A DNA stretch of 64,000 nucleotides from Roseococcus suduntuyensis (GCF_014196305.1 NZ_JACIDJ010000003.1:310001-374000), one strand, 5' to 3'; positions 8,131 to 16,640 are shown, counted from the first letter of the stretch. Numbers and translations: made by a program. Notes: generated by a model from the sequence alone, not told the origin.

Positions 8131-9474
8131 ATGCAGCCCGACCCCCACGCCGACGACCCCCTGCTGCAACCCGACCCGCAGGCCCCGCTGCGCTGGCTCT
8201 TCCTCGATCTCAACAGCTATTTCGCCAGCGTGGAGCAGCAGGAGGACCCGGCCCTGCGCGGCCGGCCCGTCGGGGTCGTGCCATCGGAGGGCGAGAACAC
8301 CTCCCTCATCGCCGTGAGCCTGGAGGGCAAGCGGCTGGGGCTGCGGACCGGCACGCCGGTGCATGAGGCCCGCCGCCTCTGCCCCGGCATCGCCCTGCGG
8401 CCCGCCCGCCACGCGCTCTATGTCGCCTATCACCAGCGGGTGCTGGCCGCGATCGAGCATCACGCGCCCGTCTCCCGCGCCTGGTCGGTGGATGAGTTCT
8501 CGGTGCGGCTCGCGGGCGCGCAGCGCCTGCCGGCGGGGGCGATGGCGCTGGCGCGCGCCATCCGGGCGGGAATCGCGGAAGATGTGGGGGCGTGCCTGCG
8601 CTGCTCCATCGGCCTCGCCCCCAGCTGGCGGCTGGCCAAGCTCGCGACCGAGCTGGAAAAACCCGATGGGCTGGTGGCCCTGCTGCCCCAGGACCTGCCT
8701 GCCCGCCTGCTCTCCATCGGCCTGCGCGAATTCCCCGGCATCGGTGAGCGGTTGGCCGCCCGGCTGGCGCGCAGCGGTGTGACCGATGTCCGGGGCCTGT
8801 GGGAGATGGGCCCCAAGCGCGCCCGCGCCGTGTGGAACAGCGTGGAGGGGGAGCGCTTCTGGTATGGGCTGCGCGGCGCGGACATCCCCGAGCCCCCCCT
8901 GCCCGCCCAGCCCGGCTCACTCGGCCATGCCCGCGTGCTGCCGCCCGAACTGCGCGACCCCGAGGGGGCCAGGCATGTGGCGCGGCTGCTGGCGCAGAAG
9001 GCCACCGCCCGGCTGCGGGCGGCGGGGTGTCTGGCCGGGCTCGTGGTGCTGGAGGCGCGGCCCGGGCGTTCCGAACCCGTGGCCGAGACGCTGCACGCCG
9101 CCCTGAAGCTGCGCCCGACCGATGACGAGCGCGCGGTGCTGGAGGCGGTGGAGGCGATGTGGCGCGCCTGGCTCACGCGGCCCGCCGCGCCGCGCCGGCT
9201 GCGGCATGTGAGCGTGACGCTGGCCGAGATCGTCTCGGCGCGGGAGCATGCGGCCGCGCCCGACCTCTTCGCCGCCGGCCCGCCCGCCGGGGGTGAGGAG
9301 GCGCCTGATTCCGCCACCGGCTCGGCCCCTGGGTCAGCATTGGGCGCCGCACTCGACCGGGTGCACCAGCGCTTCGGCCGCGGCAGCCTGACCATCGGCG
9401 CGGCCCCGCGCGACTGGGAATCCTATGCGGGGGAGAAGATCGCCTTTTCGCGGGTGCCGATGCGGAAGGGCTGA
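8131..9474 (+). CDS. Y-family DNA polymerase (DinB/Pol IV-like)
   Basis: A 447-residue translesion polymerase. Catalytic motif I is FLDLNSYFASVEQQ (residues about 24-37) and motif III is SVDEFS (about 119-124), giving the acidic residues for metal binding. The helix-hairpin-helix region reads FPGIGERLAARLARSGV near 205. The little-finger domain covers about 255-370. The C-terminal tail (about 385-447) contains an Ala/Gly/Pro-rich stretch before an RFGRGSLTIG motif. It is longer than classical Pol IV (about 350). The start at 8131 is the only methionine before the polymerase fold. The open frame extends far upstream, but there it is antisense to real genes. Confidence 0.88.
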   Translation: MQPDPHADDPLLQPDPQAPLRWLFLDLNSYFASVEQQEDPALRGRPVGVVPSEGENTSLIAVSLEGKRLGLRTGTPVHEARRLCPGIALRPARHALYVAYHQRVLAAIEHHAPVSRAWSVDEFSVRLAGAQRLPAGAMALARAIRAGIAEDVGACLRCSIGLAPSWRLAKLATELEKPDGLVALLPQDLPARLLSIGLREFPGIGERLAARLARSGVTDVRGLWEMGPKRARAVWNSVEGERFWYGLRGADIPEPPLPAQPGSLGHARVLPPELRDPEGARHVARLLAQKATARLRAAGCLAGLVVLEARPGRSEPVAETLHAALKLRPTDDERAVLEAVEAMWRAWLTRPAAPRRLRHVSVTLAEIVSAREHAAAPDLFAAGPPAGGEEAPDSATGSAPGSALGAALDRVHQRFGRGSLTIGAAPRDWESYAGEKIAFSRVPMRKG

Positions 9475-9535
9475 AGCTTATCCGTGAAGGGCGGGCTTGC
9501 GGGAATGTCGCCTCGCCGCTAGAGACCCACCGCGC

Positions 9536-9610
<75 letters not shown>

Positions 9611-9618
9611 GCGCCCCC

Positions 9619-10401
9619 TCACATCCCGAACATCCAGCCGAAGCCCGCCATCAGCATCCAGCCCACGCTGCCGATGATGGACAGCGCCAGCGCGATGCCC
9701 GCGATGCCGAACATCGCCCCGCCCAGGATGGTGAAGGTGTCCTCCTCCATCATCCCCATCGCCATGATGAGGCAGGCCAGCGAGGGCGGCCCGTTGGTGA
9801 AGGGCAGCGGGATCACCACGATGCAGGCCAGCAGCACGCCATAGGCGCCGATCACCCGGTCGCCCAGGCGGGAGGTGACGATGGAGGGGCGCGGCCGCAC
9901 CCAGCGCTCCACGCGCTTCAGCCAGGGCAGCGCCCGGCTCGTGATCATCCGCAGGTCCGACCGCTTCATGGAACGGCGCGTCAGGAAGGCGGGCAGGCGC
10001 GGCGTGGGCAGCCCATAGGCCAGCTGCGCGCAGATGATCATCAGCGGAAAGCCGAAGATGGGGCTGAGGCCCGGGATGTAGATCGGCAGCAGGTTCGGAA
10101 GCGCGAACAGCACGATCAGGATGCCATAGCCGCGCGGCCCCAGCGATTCGATCAGCTCGCCCAGCGTCACCCGCTCGGTCGGCCAGTCGCGCGCGATGAT
10201 GCCGATCAGCTCGGAAATCGGGACCGGGTGTTCCGCCTGCAGCGCCGCCTCGGCGCTCTCGGGCCCGGCATGGGTCACTTCCGCCGGCCCCGCATGCGGG
10301 CCGGATTCCCTGGGCGCGCCCTGCGCGCCCGGCTCGGATGACGTGGTGATGACGCTCGCACTCCCCGGGACCGCCGCGCGCTCATACTGCAACGCAGCCA
10401 T
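9619..10401 (-). CDS. ExoD family membrane protein
   Basis: A 260-residue integral membrane protein of the ExoD (exopolysaccharide synthesis) family. About 55 low-complexity N-terminal residues are followed by the ExoD core, with LGPRGYGILIVLFALPNLLP near residue 85 and several membrane helices. These include one region rich in glycine and methionine at the C-terminus (IIGSVGWMLMAGFGWMFGM). The start at 10401 has CAGGA just upstream. A TTG 14 codons earlier (10443) is also possible. ExoD affects exopolysaccharide production and alkali tolerance in rhizobia, but its biochemistry is unknown. The gene is convergent with the tRNA. Confidence 0.85.
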   Translation of the reverse strand: MAALQYERAAVPGSASVITTSSEPGAQGAPRESGPHAGPAEVTHAGPESAEAALQAEHPVPISELIGIIARDWPTERVTLGELIESLGPRGYGILIVLFALPNLLPIYIPGLSPIFGFPLMIICAQLAYGLPTPRLPAFLTRRSMKRSDLRMITSRALPWLKRVERWVRPRPSIVTSRLGDRVIGAYGVLLACIVVIPLPFTNGPPSLACLIMAMGMMEEDTFTILGGAMFGIAGIALALSIIGSVGWMLMAGFGWMFGM

Positions 10402-10550
10402 GTCCTGCCAGAAAAACCTTGCATTGACCGATGGGCGATACAAGCCCCGTCTTTGCCTTCATCTGGCGATCCCGCGCGATCCGTGCCACCCCCCCCTAGC
10501 CCCCGCTGGGGCCGGGCGGCCCCGCGCCGCCCCGGAGAGGAGGAACACCC

Positions 10551-11072
10551 ATGACCACCGCCGCGCCATCCCATTGGCCGGGCGAGATCCTCGCGGCCTT
10601 CAAGGCCCAGGATGTGCGCCTGGTGCCCTATGTGCCCGACAACGTCCTGCGCCCGCTGATCGCGGCCATCGAGGCCGACCCGCACTTCACCGCCTTCCCC
10701 TGCGCGCGCGAGGAGGAGGCGATCGGCATCGCCGCCGGCGCCGTCATGTCGGGGATGCGCGCCGCCTGCCTGATGCAGACCTCGGGCTTCGCCACCCTGC
10801 CCAACGCGCTCGCCTCGCTGGTCTGCGCCTTCCAGCTTCCGGTGGTGATGGTGGTGAGCGAGCGCGGCACGCTGGGCGAGTTCAACCCCGGCCAGGCCAT
10901 CGTCTGCCGCACCATGCGCCCCATCCTGGACAGCATGGGCATCGAGCACCACACGCTCTCGCGCCTCGACGAGTGCGGCTTCCAGGCCGACCGCGCGCTG
11001 CGCCAGGCCTTCGCCACGCGCTGGCCCGCCTGCCTCATCCTCTCGCCGCTCCTGACCGCGAGGCCGCAATGA
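10551..11072 (+). CDS. ThDP-dependent decarboxylase, alpha (N-terminal) subunit, sulfopyruvate/phosphonopyruvate type
   Basis: A 173-residue subunit equivalent to the N-terminal, pyrimidine-binding half of ThDP decarboxylases. The catalytic glutamate region reads AREEEAIGIAAGA near residue 55. An excellent ribosome site (GGAGAGGAGGAA) precedes the ATG. The gene overlaps the beta-subunit gene by 4 bp. Split two-gene enzymes of this size are known as sulfopyruvate decarboxylase (ComDE) and phosphonopyruvate decarboxylase. No sulfonate or phosphonate genes lie nearby, so the substrate is uncertain. Confidence 0.8.
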   Translation: MTTAAPSHWPGEILAAFKAQDVRLVPYVPDNVLRPLIAAIEADPHFTAFPCAREEEAIGIAAGAVMSGMRAACLMQTSGFATLPNALASLVCAFQLPVVMVVSERGTLGEFNPGQAIVCRTMRPILDSMGIEHHTLSRLDECGFQADRALRQAFATRWPACLILSPLLTARPQ

Positions 11073-11683
11073 CCCGCCCCGAAACCCTCCGCTCCAATAC
11101 CCAGGTGATGAACCGCGCGGCGCTGACGAAGCGCATCGTGGGCAAGCTGCACAGGCGTGAGGCCGTGGTGGGCGGCATCGGCAATTCCAACTGGGACCTC
11201 TGGGCGGCCGACCCGGCGCGGCCCGAGAATTTCTACATGCTGGGCAGCATGGGCCTGGCCGCGCCCATCGCGCTGGGCGTGGCGCTGGCCCAGCCCGACC
11301 GGCGCGTGCTGGCGCTGGAGGGCGATGGCTCCCTGCTTATGCAGCTGGGCTGCCTCTCCACCATCGCGGCACGGGCGCCGCGCAACCTCGTCATCGTGGT
11401 GTGGGACAACGCCATCTACCAGATCACGGGCGGGCAACCCACGCCGGCCGCGCAGTCGGGCACGGACTGGGTGGCCATCGCGCGCGCCAGCGGCATCGCG
11501 CAAAGCCACTGGGCGGCGGACGAGGCGGAGTTCGACGCGTTGATCGAGACGGCGCTGACCACCGATGGTCCGCATCTGATTGCGGCGCGAATCGACGACG
11601 AGCCCGGTCGCAGCCAGACCGACCGCGATCCGGTGCGCTTCGCCCAGGCCTTCGCCCGCGCCATGGCGCTGCCCGTGGGCTGA
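11069..11683 (+). CDS. ThDP-dependent decarboxylase, beta (C-terminal, ThDP-binding) subunit
   Basis: A 204-residue partner of the preceding gene, starting at its stop (ATGA overlap). It carries the diphosphate/Mg2+-binding motif GDGSLLMQLG beginning near residue 88 and closing with the WDNAIYQITGG region near 112, as in TPP_enzyme_C domains. The family is as for the alpha subunit. Nothing related follows: the next 350 bp on this strand carry no gene. The gene ends 13 bp before a terminator hairpin that is oriented for the opposite strand. Confidence 0.82.
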   Translation: MTRPETLRSNTQVMNRAALTKRIVGKLHRREAVVGGIGNSNWDLWAADPARPENFYMLGSMGLAAPIALGVALAQPDRRVLALEGDGSLLMQLGCLSTIAARAPRNLVIVVWDNAIYQITGGQPTPAAQSGTDWVAIARASGIAQSHWAADEAEFDALIETALTTDGPHLIAARIDDEPGRSQTDRDPVRFAQAFARAMALPVG

Positions 11684-11695
11684 TAACTTCGGATG

Positions 11696-11730
11696 AAAAA
11701 AATGGCCGGAACCCGTGGGGGTTCCGGCCA
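11696..11730 (-). terminator. Intrinsic terminator facing left
   Basis: A perfect 12-bp stem (TGGCCGGAACCC / GGGTTCCGGCCA, 11703-11714 and 11719-11730) with a 4-nt loop is followed, on the minus strand only, by seven U residues (A7 at 11696-11702). On the plus strand no U-run follows. No minus-strand protein gene lies upstream of it. Confidence 0.85.
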
Positions 11731-11937
11731 AAGGAGAGAGGATGCCGGAGGGGGGGAACCGGCACCCTGCGCCAAGCCCGCCCGCGAGGGGCGAAATGGC
11801 ACAATCCGGCGGCACCGGGCCCGCGGGAAAGCCGCGAGGACCTGACGGGGCGGGCTCCACCCTCCCCTGCCCGGCGAGCCGGACGAGGGAGTGGGGGGGG
11901 ATCTGGCGGAGACATCCACCGCACCACCGGAATGATA
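11696..11937 (-). ncRNA. Candidate stress-induced small RNA (about 240 nt, C-rich loops)
   Basis: Bounds are set by an exact GCAAC-N16-CGTT promoter-like motif on the minus strand (11969 to 11945), which predicts a start near 11937, and by the minus-strand intrinsic terminator at 11730-11696. Just before the terminator a hairpin (11765-11742 on the minus strand; arms GTGCCGG and CCGGCAT) shows a loop of TTCCCCCCCT. Another C-rich stretch of nine C lies near 11895-11905, and CTCTCTCCTTT near 11741-11731 is complementary to ribosome-binding sites. C-rich loops and EcfG control recall GsrN of Caulobacter (established knowledge), but no sequence homology is claimed. The 5' end is a prediction. 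Confidence 0.5.
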
Positions 11938-11942
11938 CTGCA

Positions 11943-11969
11943 TCAACGACGCGCCGGCTGCCGCGTTGC
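11943..11969. promoter_or_regulatory. EcfG-like promoter dyad (faces both ways)
   Basis: The minus strand reads GCAAC-N16-CGTT exactly (11969 to 11945), directed into the candidate small RNA. The plus strand reads TCAAC-N16-CGTT (11943-11967), whose -10 ends 67 bp before the transglutaminase-like gene. The element is therefore a partial dyad around one centre. Confidence 0.6.
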
Positions 11970-12033
11970 ATCAGCCGACGCGACTTTCTCTCCCCCCACA
12001 ACAGCCGCCCGCGACCCCGGCCAAGGACCACCC

Positions 12034-12948
12034 ATGCCCGACGTGCAGATCAGCCATCGAACGGAATACGCCTATCAACGTCCGGTGGGCCTGATGCCGC
12101 ACCGGCTCATGCTGCGTCCCCAGGACAGCCACGACCTGCGGCTGCACGAGGCCACGCTGACGGTGGACCCGCCCGCCGCCCGCATGCGCTGGGCGCACGA
12201 CGTCTTCGGCAATTCCATCTGCCACCTGGAATGGGACGAGAACCTCCGCACGCCTTATCTGCGCATCGTCTCGGAGCTGGCGCTGACCCATTACCCCGCC
12301 GGAACCTCGCTGCGGCGGGAGGCGCTGGATCCCCTGGCCGAGCTCTACCCCTTCTCCTACGCGGCCGATGAAATCCCGGACCTGGCCCGCCTGACCGAAC
12401 GCCAGCTGCCCGACCCCGAGCGCCAGGTGGATGCCTGGGCGCGTCGCTTCGCCGCGCGCGAGGGCGGGGTGCACACGCTGGGGCTGCTGGAGGAGATGAC
12501 GCGCGCCATCAAGGCGGAGTTCACCTATGTGGGGCGCGAGGCCGAGGGCACCCAGGCCCCGGCCGAGACGCTGTCCATGGGCAGCGGCACCTGCCGGGAC
12601 TTCGCCGTGCTGATGATGGAGGCCGCGCGCAGCCTGGGCTTCGCCGCGCGCTTCATCACAGGTTACCTCTACGAGGAGCCGGACGCCCCCAACCAGGGCG
12701 CCGGCGCCACCCATGCCTGGTGCGGGGTCTATCTGCCGGGGGCCGGTTGGGTGGAATATGATCCGACGAACGGCATCATCGCCGGGCAAAACCTCATCCG
12801 GGTAGGGGTGACACGCACCCCCGCGCAGGCCATGCCGGTCGCCGGCGGCTTCGTGGGGGACCCCTCGGACCCGCTGCCTCTCACGGTGGAGGTCCAGGCC
12901 AGGGCGGTGCCGGCACCGCACGGCACGCCGGGAGGCCAGAGCAACTGA
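12034..12948 (+). CDS. Transglutaminase-like cysteine protease family protein
   Basis: A 304-residue cytoplasmic protein with an N-terminal bacterial transglutaminase-like domain (about 1-80; HRTEYAYQRPVG) and a transglutaminase core. The catalytic triad is visible as C187 (GSGTCRDF), H227 (GATHAW) and D243 (YDPTNG). Members are predicted peptidases or amidases, often beside circularly permuted ATP-grasp and alpha-E genes, which are absent here. The gene stands alone between the putative bidirectional stress promoter at 11943-11969 and the sensor kinase gene. No signal peptide is seen. Confidence 0.85.
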   Translation: MPDVQISHRTEYAYQRPVGLMPHRLMLRPQDSHDLRLHEATLTVDPPAARMRWAHDVFGNSICHLEWDENLRTPYLRIVSELALTHYPAGTSLRREALDPLAELYPFSYAADEIPDLARLTERQLPDPERQVDAWARRFAAREGGVHTLGLLEEMTRAIKAEFTYVGREAEGTQAPAETLSMGSGTCRDFAVLMMEAARSLGFAARFITGYLYEEPDAPNQGAGATHAWCGVYLPGAGWVEYDPTNGIIAGQNLIRVGVTRTPAQAMPVAGGFVGDPSDPLPLTVEVQARAVPAPHGTPGGQSN

Positions 12949-13018
12949 CGGCGGAATACCGCCGCACGAAAGGCGGCGCCGGCATCCCTCGGCGCCCGCA
13001 TTCGGGAGATGACCACCA

Positions 13019-15829
13019 GTGCCCCTCGCGCTCATTGCGTTTCTTGGACTGCTCTTCGCGCTGATTCCCGCCGGCATCGTCCAGGTGCAGCTGGAACGCG
13101 AGGCGCGGGACACGCGCACGCGGGACCTCGAGGCCCAGGCCATGCAGCTGGCGAGCCTGGTGGGCCGCCAGGTGGCCAGCACCCTGGAGAGCGCGCGCCA
13201 CACGCTGCGGACCATGGCCGCGCATGAGGATGTGCGCCGCCTGGAGGCCAGCGCCGCCTGCGACCTGTTCCTCCAGCGCGTGGTGGCCGTGGCGCCGCGC
13301 TATGCCACGGCCAATGTCTTCGACCGCGAAGGGAACGCGCTCTGCGCCTCCAACCCGGCCGTGCTGTCCACCAATGTGGCCGACCGCCCCTATTTCCAGC
13401 GCACCCTTCGCTCGGGCCGCATGGAGCTCGGTGAGTTCGCCACGGGGCGGGCCAGCGGCCAGGCCTCGCTGCACATGAGCCAGCCGCTGATGGGCGCGGA
13501 TGGCGAGGTGGCCGGCGTGCTCGTCATCGCCATCTCGGTCGGGTGGCTGAACGATGAATTGCAGGCCCTGCTGCTGCCCGAGGGCGGCGTCGCCGTCATC
13601 GCCGACCGCGCGGGCAACGTCGTCGCGCGCTCCGCCGCGCGGGAGCGCTTCGTGGGCCGCCCGCTCGGCGCCCAGGGGATGACCATGCTCCGTGCCCGCG
13701 CCCCGGGCGTGATGGAGGCCACCTCGCTCGACGGCGTGGTCCGCACCGTGGCCTACCTGCCCGTGGAGATCGAGCCCGAGGGTCTCTTCGTCGCGGTCGG
13801 GCTCGACACCGCCAGCGCCATCGCCGCGCAGGAGGACGCCAATGTCGAGGCGGCGGTGATGGTGGTGGGATCGCTGCTGCTGACCTTCGTGGTGGGCCTC
13901 GTCTTCTTCAACGCGGCGGTGGACAGGCCGGTGCAGCGCATGCTGCGCGCGGCCAACCACTGGGCGCGGCAGGACTGGGGCGCGCGCGTGGGCCATATCC
14001 GCGGCGGGCGGGAATTCCAGCGCCTGGCCGCGGCCCTCGACAGCATGGCGGATGCGGTGCTGACGCGCGAGGCGGCGCGGCGCCGCGCGCTGACCCGCAT
14101 GGAGGCGGTGGTGGGCGTGGCCCCGCAGATCGTGATGACCGCCGACCGCGCCGGCCATGTGGACTGGACCAACCCCTACTGGCAGGAGCTGACGGGCTTC
14201 GACAACGCCCGCAGCCTGGGGCTGGGCTGGATGGACGCCACCCACCCCGAGGACCAGCCCGGGCTGCGCGCGGCCTGGGACGCCATGGTGGCGAGCGGCC
14301 TGGGCGATGGCGCGCAGGGGTTCAGCCATGAGGTGCGGCTCTGCCGCGCGGAGGACAAGCAATGGCGCTGGCACCTGATGAAGGGCGCGGCCATCCGGCA
14401 TGATCCGTCGGAGATCGCGGCCTGGGCCATGGTCGGCATCGATTTCCACGAGCTGCGCGTCATCCAGGCCCAGGCCGAGGACACGGCGGCGCAGCTGCGC
14501 GCCACCTATGAGAACGCGCCGGTGGGCCTTTGCCTGGTGGACCGCGACCTGCGCTTCATCGCCATCAACGACATGCTGGCCGCCATCCATGGCGTGCCAG
14601 TGGCCGACCATATCGGGCGGACGCTGTCCGAGGTGGCGCCCGACATGCCGCCCGTCATCGAGGAGGCCATGCGCCGCGTGGTCGCCACGGGGGAGCCTGT
14701 GGAGGAGCTGGAGGTCACCTGCGAGGTGGACGGCCAGCCCCGCTTCTGGCTGGCCAGCTACCGGCCCATCCGCGGCAGTGACGGCTCCATCACCTGCGTC
14801 ACCGGCTCGAAGGTGGACATCACGGCGCGCAAGCGCGTGGAGGAGAGCGAGCGCCTGCTCTCGCGCGAGGTGGACCACCGCGCGCAGAACGCCCTGGCCG
14901 TGGTGCGCGGCCTGATCCGCCTCTCCGCGGCCGACGCGCCCGATGACGTGCCGGCGCTGGTGGAGGTGCTGGAGGGGCGGATCGCGGCGATGAGCCGCGC
15001 GCACACCCTGCTCTCGCGCGAGAAATGGGTGGGGGCCGAACTGAGCGAGATCGTGCGCGAGGAATTCGCCCCGCAATCGGGCCGCATCCATGCCGAGGGC
15101 CCGCCCGTGCGCCTGACGGCCGAGGCCGCGCAGCCGCTGACCCTCGTGCTGCACGAACTCGTGACGAATGCGCTGAAATACGGCGCGCTCTCCGTGCCCG
15201 AGGGGCAGGTCACGCTGCGCTGGACGCGCCAGCAGGACAAGCTGCACATGCAGTGGTGCGAGGAGGGCGGGCCGCCCATGGTGCAGGCGCCGCTGCGCCG
15301 CGGCTTCGGCACCCGGCTGATCGACGCCAACATCCGCGGCCTGCTGGCCGGCGACATCGAGCGCGACTGGGCCGAGACCGGCCTGCGCTGCACCCTGGTG
15401 CTGGGCGCGGAGGCGCTGGCCGGCAGCCGTTTCGTGACGGGGCTGCGCGAGACCTCGCCGCTCGCCGGCCGGCGCGTGATCGTGGCGGTGGAGAACGCGG
15501 GCGAGGCGCGGAGCCTCGCGGGGCTGCTGCGCGCCTCGGGCTGCGCCGTGCTCGGCCCCGCCACCAGCATCGAGGAGGCGGTGGAACTCATCGAGGCCGA
15601 GAAGCGCGTGGACGCGGCCGTGCTGTCGGGCACGCTGCAAGGCCGCTCGGCGCAGCCTCTGGCGCAATTGCTGCGGCGCCGCGCCTCGGCGCTGCTGTTC
15701 CTCAACACGCTTGGCCTCGACAACGAGAGCGACGAGGCGCCGCCGCGCATGCTGCGCCCGCCGCACACCGCCGAGGGCATCCGCCGCGCGCTGGTGGAGG
15801 CGTTGGAGGCTTCGCGAAACGATAGCTGA
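13019..15829 (+). CDS. HWE-family sensor histidine kinase with Cache, HAMP, two PAS and a degenerate receiver
   Basis: A 936-residue membrane sensor. Its first helix (about 3-22) is followed by a periplasmic Cache-type domain (about 25-265), a second helix (about 280-302), HAMP (about 303-355) and PAS domains near 365-480 and 495-605. The HWE kinase core follows, with phospho-acceptor H620 in EVDHRAQN and the family's QWCEEGGP in the ATPase domain. The C-terminal receiver (about 820-936) has Ser870 where the phospho-Asp should be (AAVLSGTL), and the KP pair reads RP, so it cannot be phosphorylated normally. The start is a GTG at 13019 with CGGGAG upstream. HWE kinases feed PhyR in alphaproteobacteria, and phyR lies 5 kb away. 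That link is inferred. Confidence 0.88.
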   Translation: MPLALIAFLGLLFALIPAGIVQVQLEREARDTRTRDLEAQAMQLASLVGRQVASTLESARHTLRTMAAHEDVRRLEASAACDLFLQRVVAVAPRYATANVFDREGNALCASNPAVLSTNVADRPYFQRTLRSGRMELGEFATGRASGQASLHMSQPLMGADGEVAGVLVIAISVGWLNDELQALLLPEGGVAVIADRAGNVVARSAARERFVGRPLGAQGMTMLRARAPGVMEATSLDGVVRTVAYLPVEIEPEGLFVAVGLDTASAIAAQEDANVEAAVMVVGSLLLTFVVGLVFFNAAVDRPVQRMLRAANHWARQDWGARVGHIRGGREFQRLAAALDSMADAVLTREAARRRALTRMEAVVGVAPQIVMTADRAGHVDWTNPYWQELTGFDNARSLGLGWMDATHPEDQPGLRAAWDAMVASGLGDGAQGFSHEVRLCRAEDKQWRWHLMKGAAIRHDPSEIAAWAMVGIDFHELRVIQAQAEDTAAQLRATYENAPVGLCLVDRDLRFIAINDMLAAIHGVPVADHIGRTLSEVAPDMPPVIEEAMRRVVATGEPVEELEVTCEVDGQPRFWLASYRPIRGSDGSITCVTGSKVDITARKRVEESERLLSREVDHRAQNALAVVRGLIRLSAADAPDDVPALVEVLEGRIAAMSRAHTLLSREKWVGAELSEIVREEFAPQSGRIHAEGPPVRLTAEAAQPLTLVLHELVTNALKYGALSVPEGQVTLRWTRQQDKLHMQWCEEGGPPMVQAPLRRGFGTRLIDANIRGLLAGDIERDWAETGLRCTLVLGAEALAGSRFVTGLRETSPLAGRRVIVAVENAGEARSLAGLLRASGCAVLGPATSIEEAVELIEAEKRVDAAVLSGTLQGRSAQPLAQLLRRRASALLFLNTLGLDNESDEAPPRMLRPPHTAEGIRRALVEALEASRNDS

Positions 15830-15841
15830 GCCGGTCGCGCT

Positions 15842-15866
15842 GCAACCGGACAGGGGCGCGCACGTT
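15842..15866 (+). promoter_or_regulatory. EcfG-like promoter GCAAC-N16-CGTT
   Basis: GCAAC at 15842-15846 and CGTT at 15863-15866 are separated by exactly 16 bp. The -10 ends 34 bp before the ATG of the lipoprotein-Dps operon. The site is also an extended dyad (GCAAC-N17-GTTGC, 15842-15868). Confidence 0.65.
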
Positions 15867-15900
15867 GCTTCTCCAGACAGACGCAGAAGGAGAAGCCGAC

Positions 15901-16158
15901 ATGCGCAAGCTTTCCAACATTGGCCCGAAGCTGGCCCTGGGCCTCATTCTCGCCGGCGGCCTCGCCGCCTGCGGTCAGACGCAGGGCGACCGCCTGCTCT
16001 CCGGCGCGGGCCTGGGCGCGGCCGGCGGCGCGGCGATCGGCGCCGCCACGGGTGGCAGCCCGCTGGCCGGTGCCGCGATCGGCGGCGTGGCCGGCGGTGC
16101 GACGGGTGTGCTGACCAGCCCCCGTGACGTGAACGTCGGCCGTCCGGCCTGGCGCTGA
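15901..16158 (+). CDS. Small glycine-zipper lipoprotein
   Basis: An 85-residue envelope protein. The signal peptide ends in a lipobox (LAAC, Cys about residue 24), and the mature part is a glycine-zipper helix (repeated GAGLGAAGGAAIGAA type), as in Rcs/SlyB-like and YMGG proteins that sit in the outer membrane. It is preceded by AGAAGGAGAAG and by an EcfG-like promoter, and followed 8 bp later by the Dps gene. It is very likely the first gene of a four-gene stress operon (15901-17462). The function is unknown. Confidence 0.78.
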   Translation: MRKLSNIGPKLALGLILAGGLAACGQTQGDRLLSGAGLGAAGGAAIGAATGGSPLAGAAIGGVAGGATGVLTSPRDVNVGRPAWR

Positions 16159-16166
16159 GCTTCGAC

Positions 16167-16640
16167 ATGAGCACGACGAAGAAGAGCCCCGCCGCCAATG
16201 ACGCGGCGGGGGGCATCGCCTCCGCCCTGACCGGCTATGTCGCCGACACCTATGTGCTGATGGCCAAGACCCAGGCCTGCCACTGGAACGCGACCGGTCC
16301 GGGCTTCATCGGCATGCACCAGCTGACCGAGGCGCAGTACAAGGAGCTGTTCATCGCCGTGGACGAGCTGGCCGAGCGCCTGCGCGCCCTGGGCGAGCCG
16401 GCCCCGCGCGGCCTGACCGCGATGCTGGACCTCGCCACGCTCGATGAGCTGGAGGGCAAGGTGGACGTGGCCGGTGCCTACCGCACCCTGGCCGACGACA
16501 ACACCAAGATCGCCGCCCGCGCGCGCGAACTGGCCGAAGCCGCCGAGGAGGCGGAGGACATCGCGACCCACGACATGCTCGTCCACCGCATCGAGGTGCA
16601 CGAGAAGGCTGCCTGGCTGCTGCGCAGCCACGTCGCCTGA
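16167..16640 (+). CDS. dps: Dps family ferritin-like DNA protection protein
   Basis: A 157-residue ferritin-like protein that oxidises and stores iron and protects DNA during starvation or oxidative stress. The ferroxidase-site pattern is visible as KTQACHWNATGPGFIGMH (about 34-51) and AVDELAERLRALGEPAP (about 64-80), with ATHDMLVHRIEVHEKAAWLL near the C-terminus. The length is typical. The short N-terminal extension with lysines (STTKKSP) may bind DNA. It follows the glycine-zipper lipoprotein gene by 8 bp. Placement behind an EcfG-like promoter fits GSR control. Confidence 0.92.
   Translation: MSTTKKSPAANDAAGGIASALTGYVADTYVLMAKTQACHWNATGPGFIGMHQLTEAQYKELFIAVDELAERLRALGEPAPRGLTAMLDLATLDELEGKVDVAGAYRTLADDNTKIAARARELAEAAEEAEDIATHDMLVHRIEVHEKAAWLLRSHVA

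Noticed and set aside
5470-9474. A 1,334-codon plus-strand open frame
   Set aside because: Up to 8130 it is antisense to the MotA-like, OmpA-like, suhB and efp genes and has no family text. Only the part from 8131 is the polymerase. High GC removes stops.
11696-12033. SRP RNA, RNase P RNA or tmRNA in the 350-bp gap
   Set aside because: None of the conserved cores of these RNAs could be found on either strand.
12881-15766. A 961-codon minus-strand open frame
   Set aside because: It is the exact antisense of the sensor kinase gene, with His/Arg/Gly-rich low-complexity composition.
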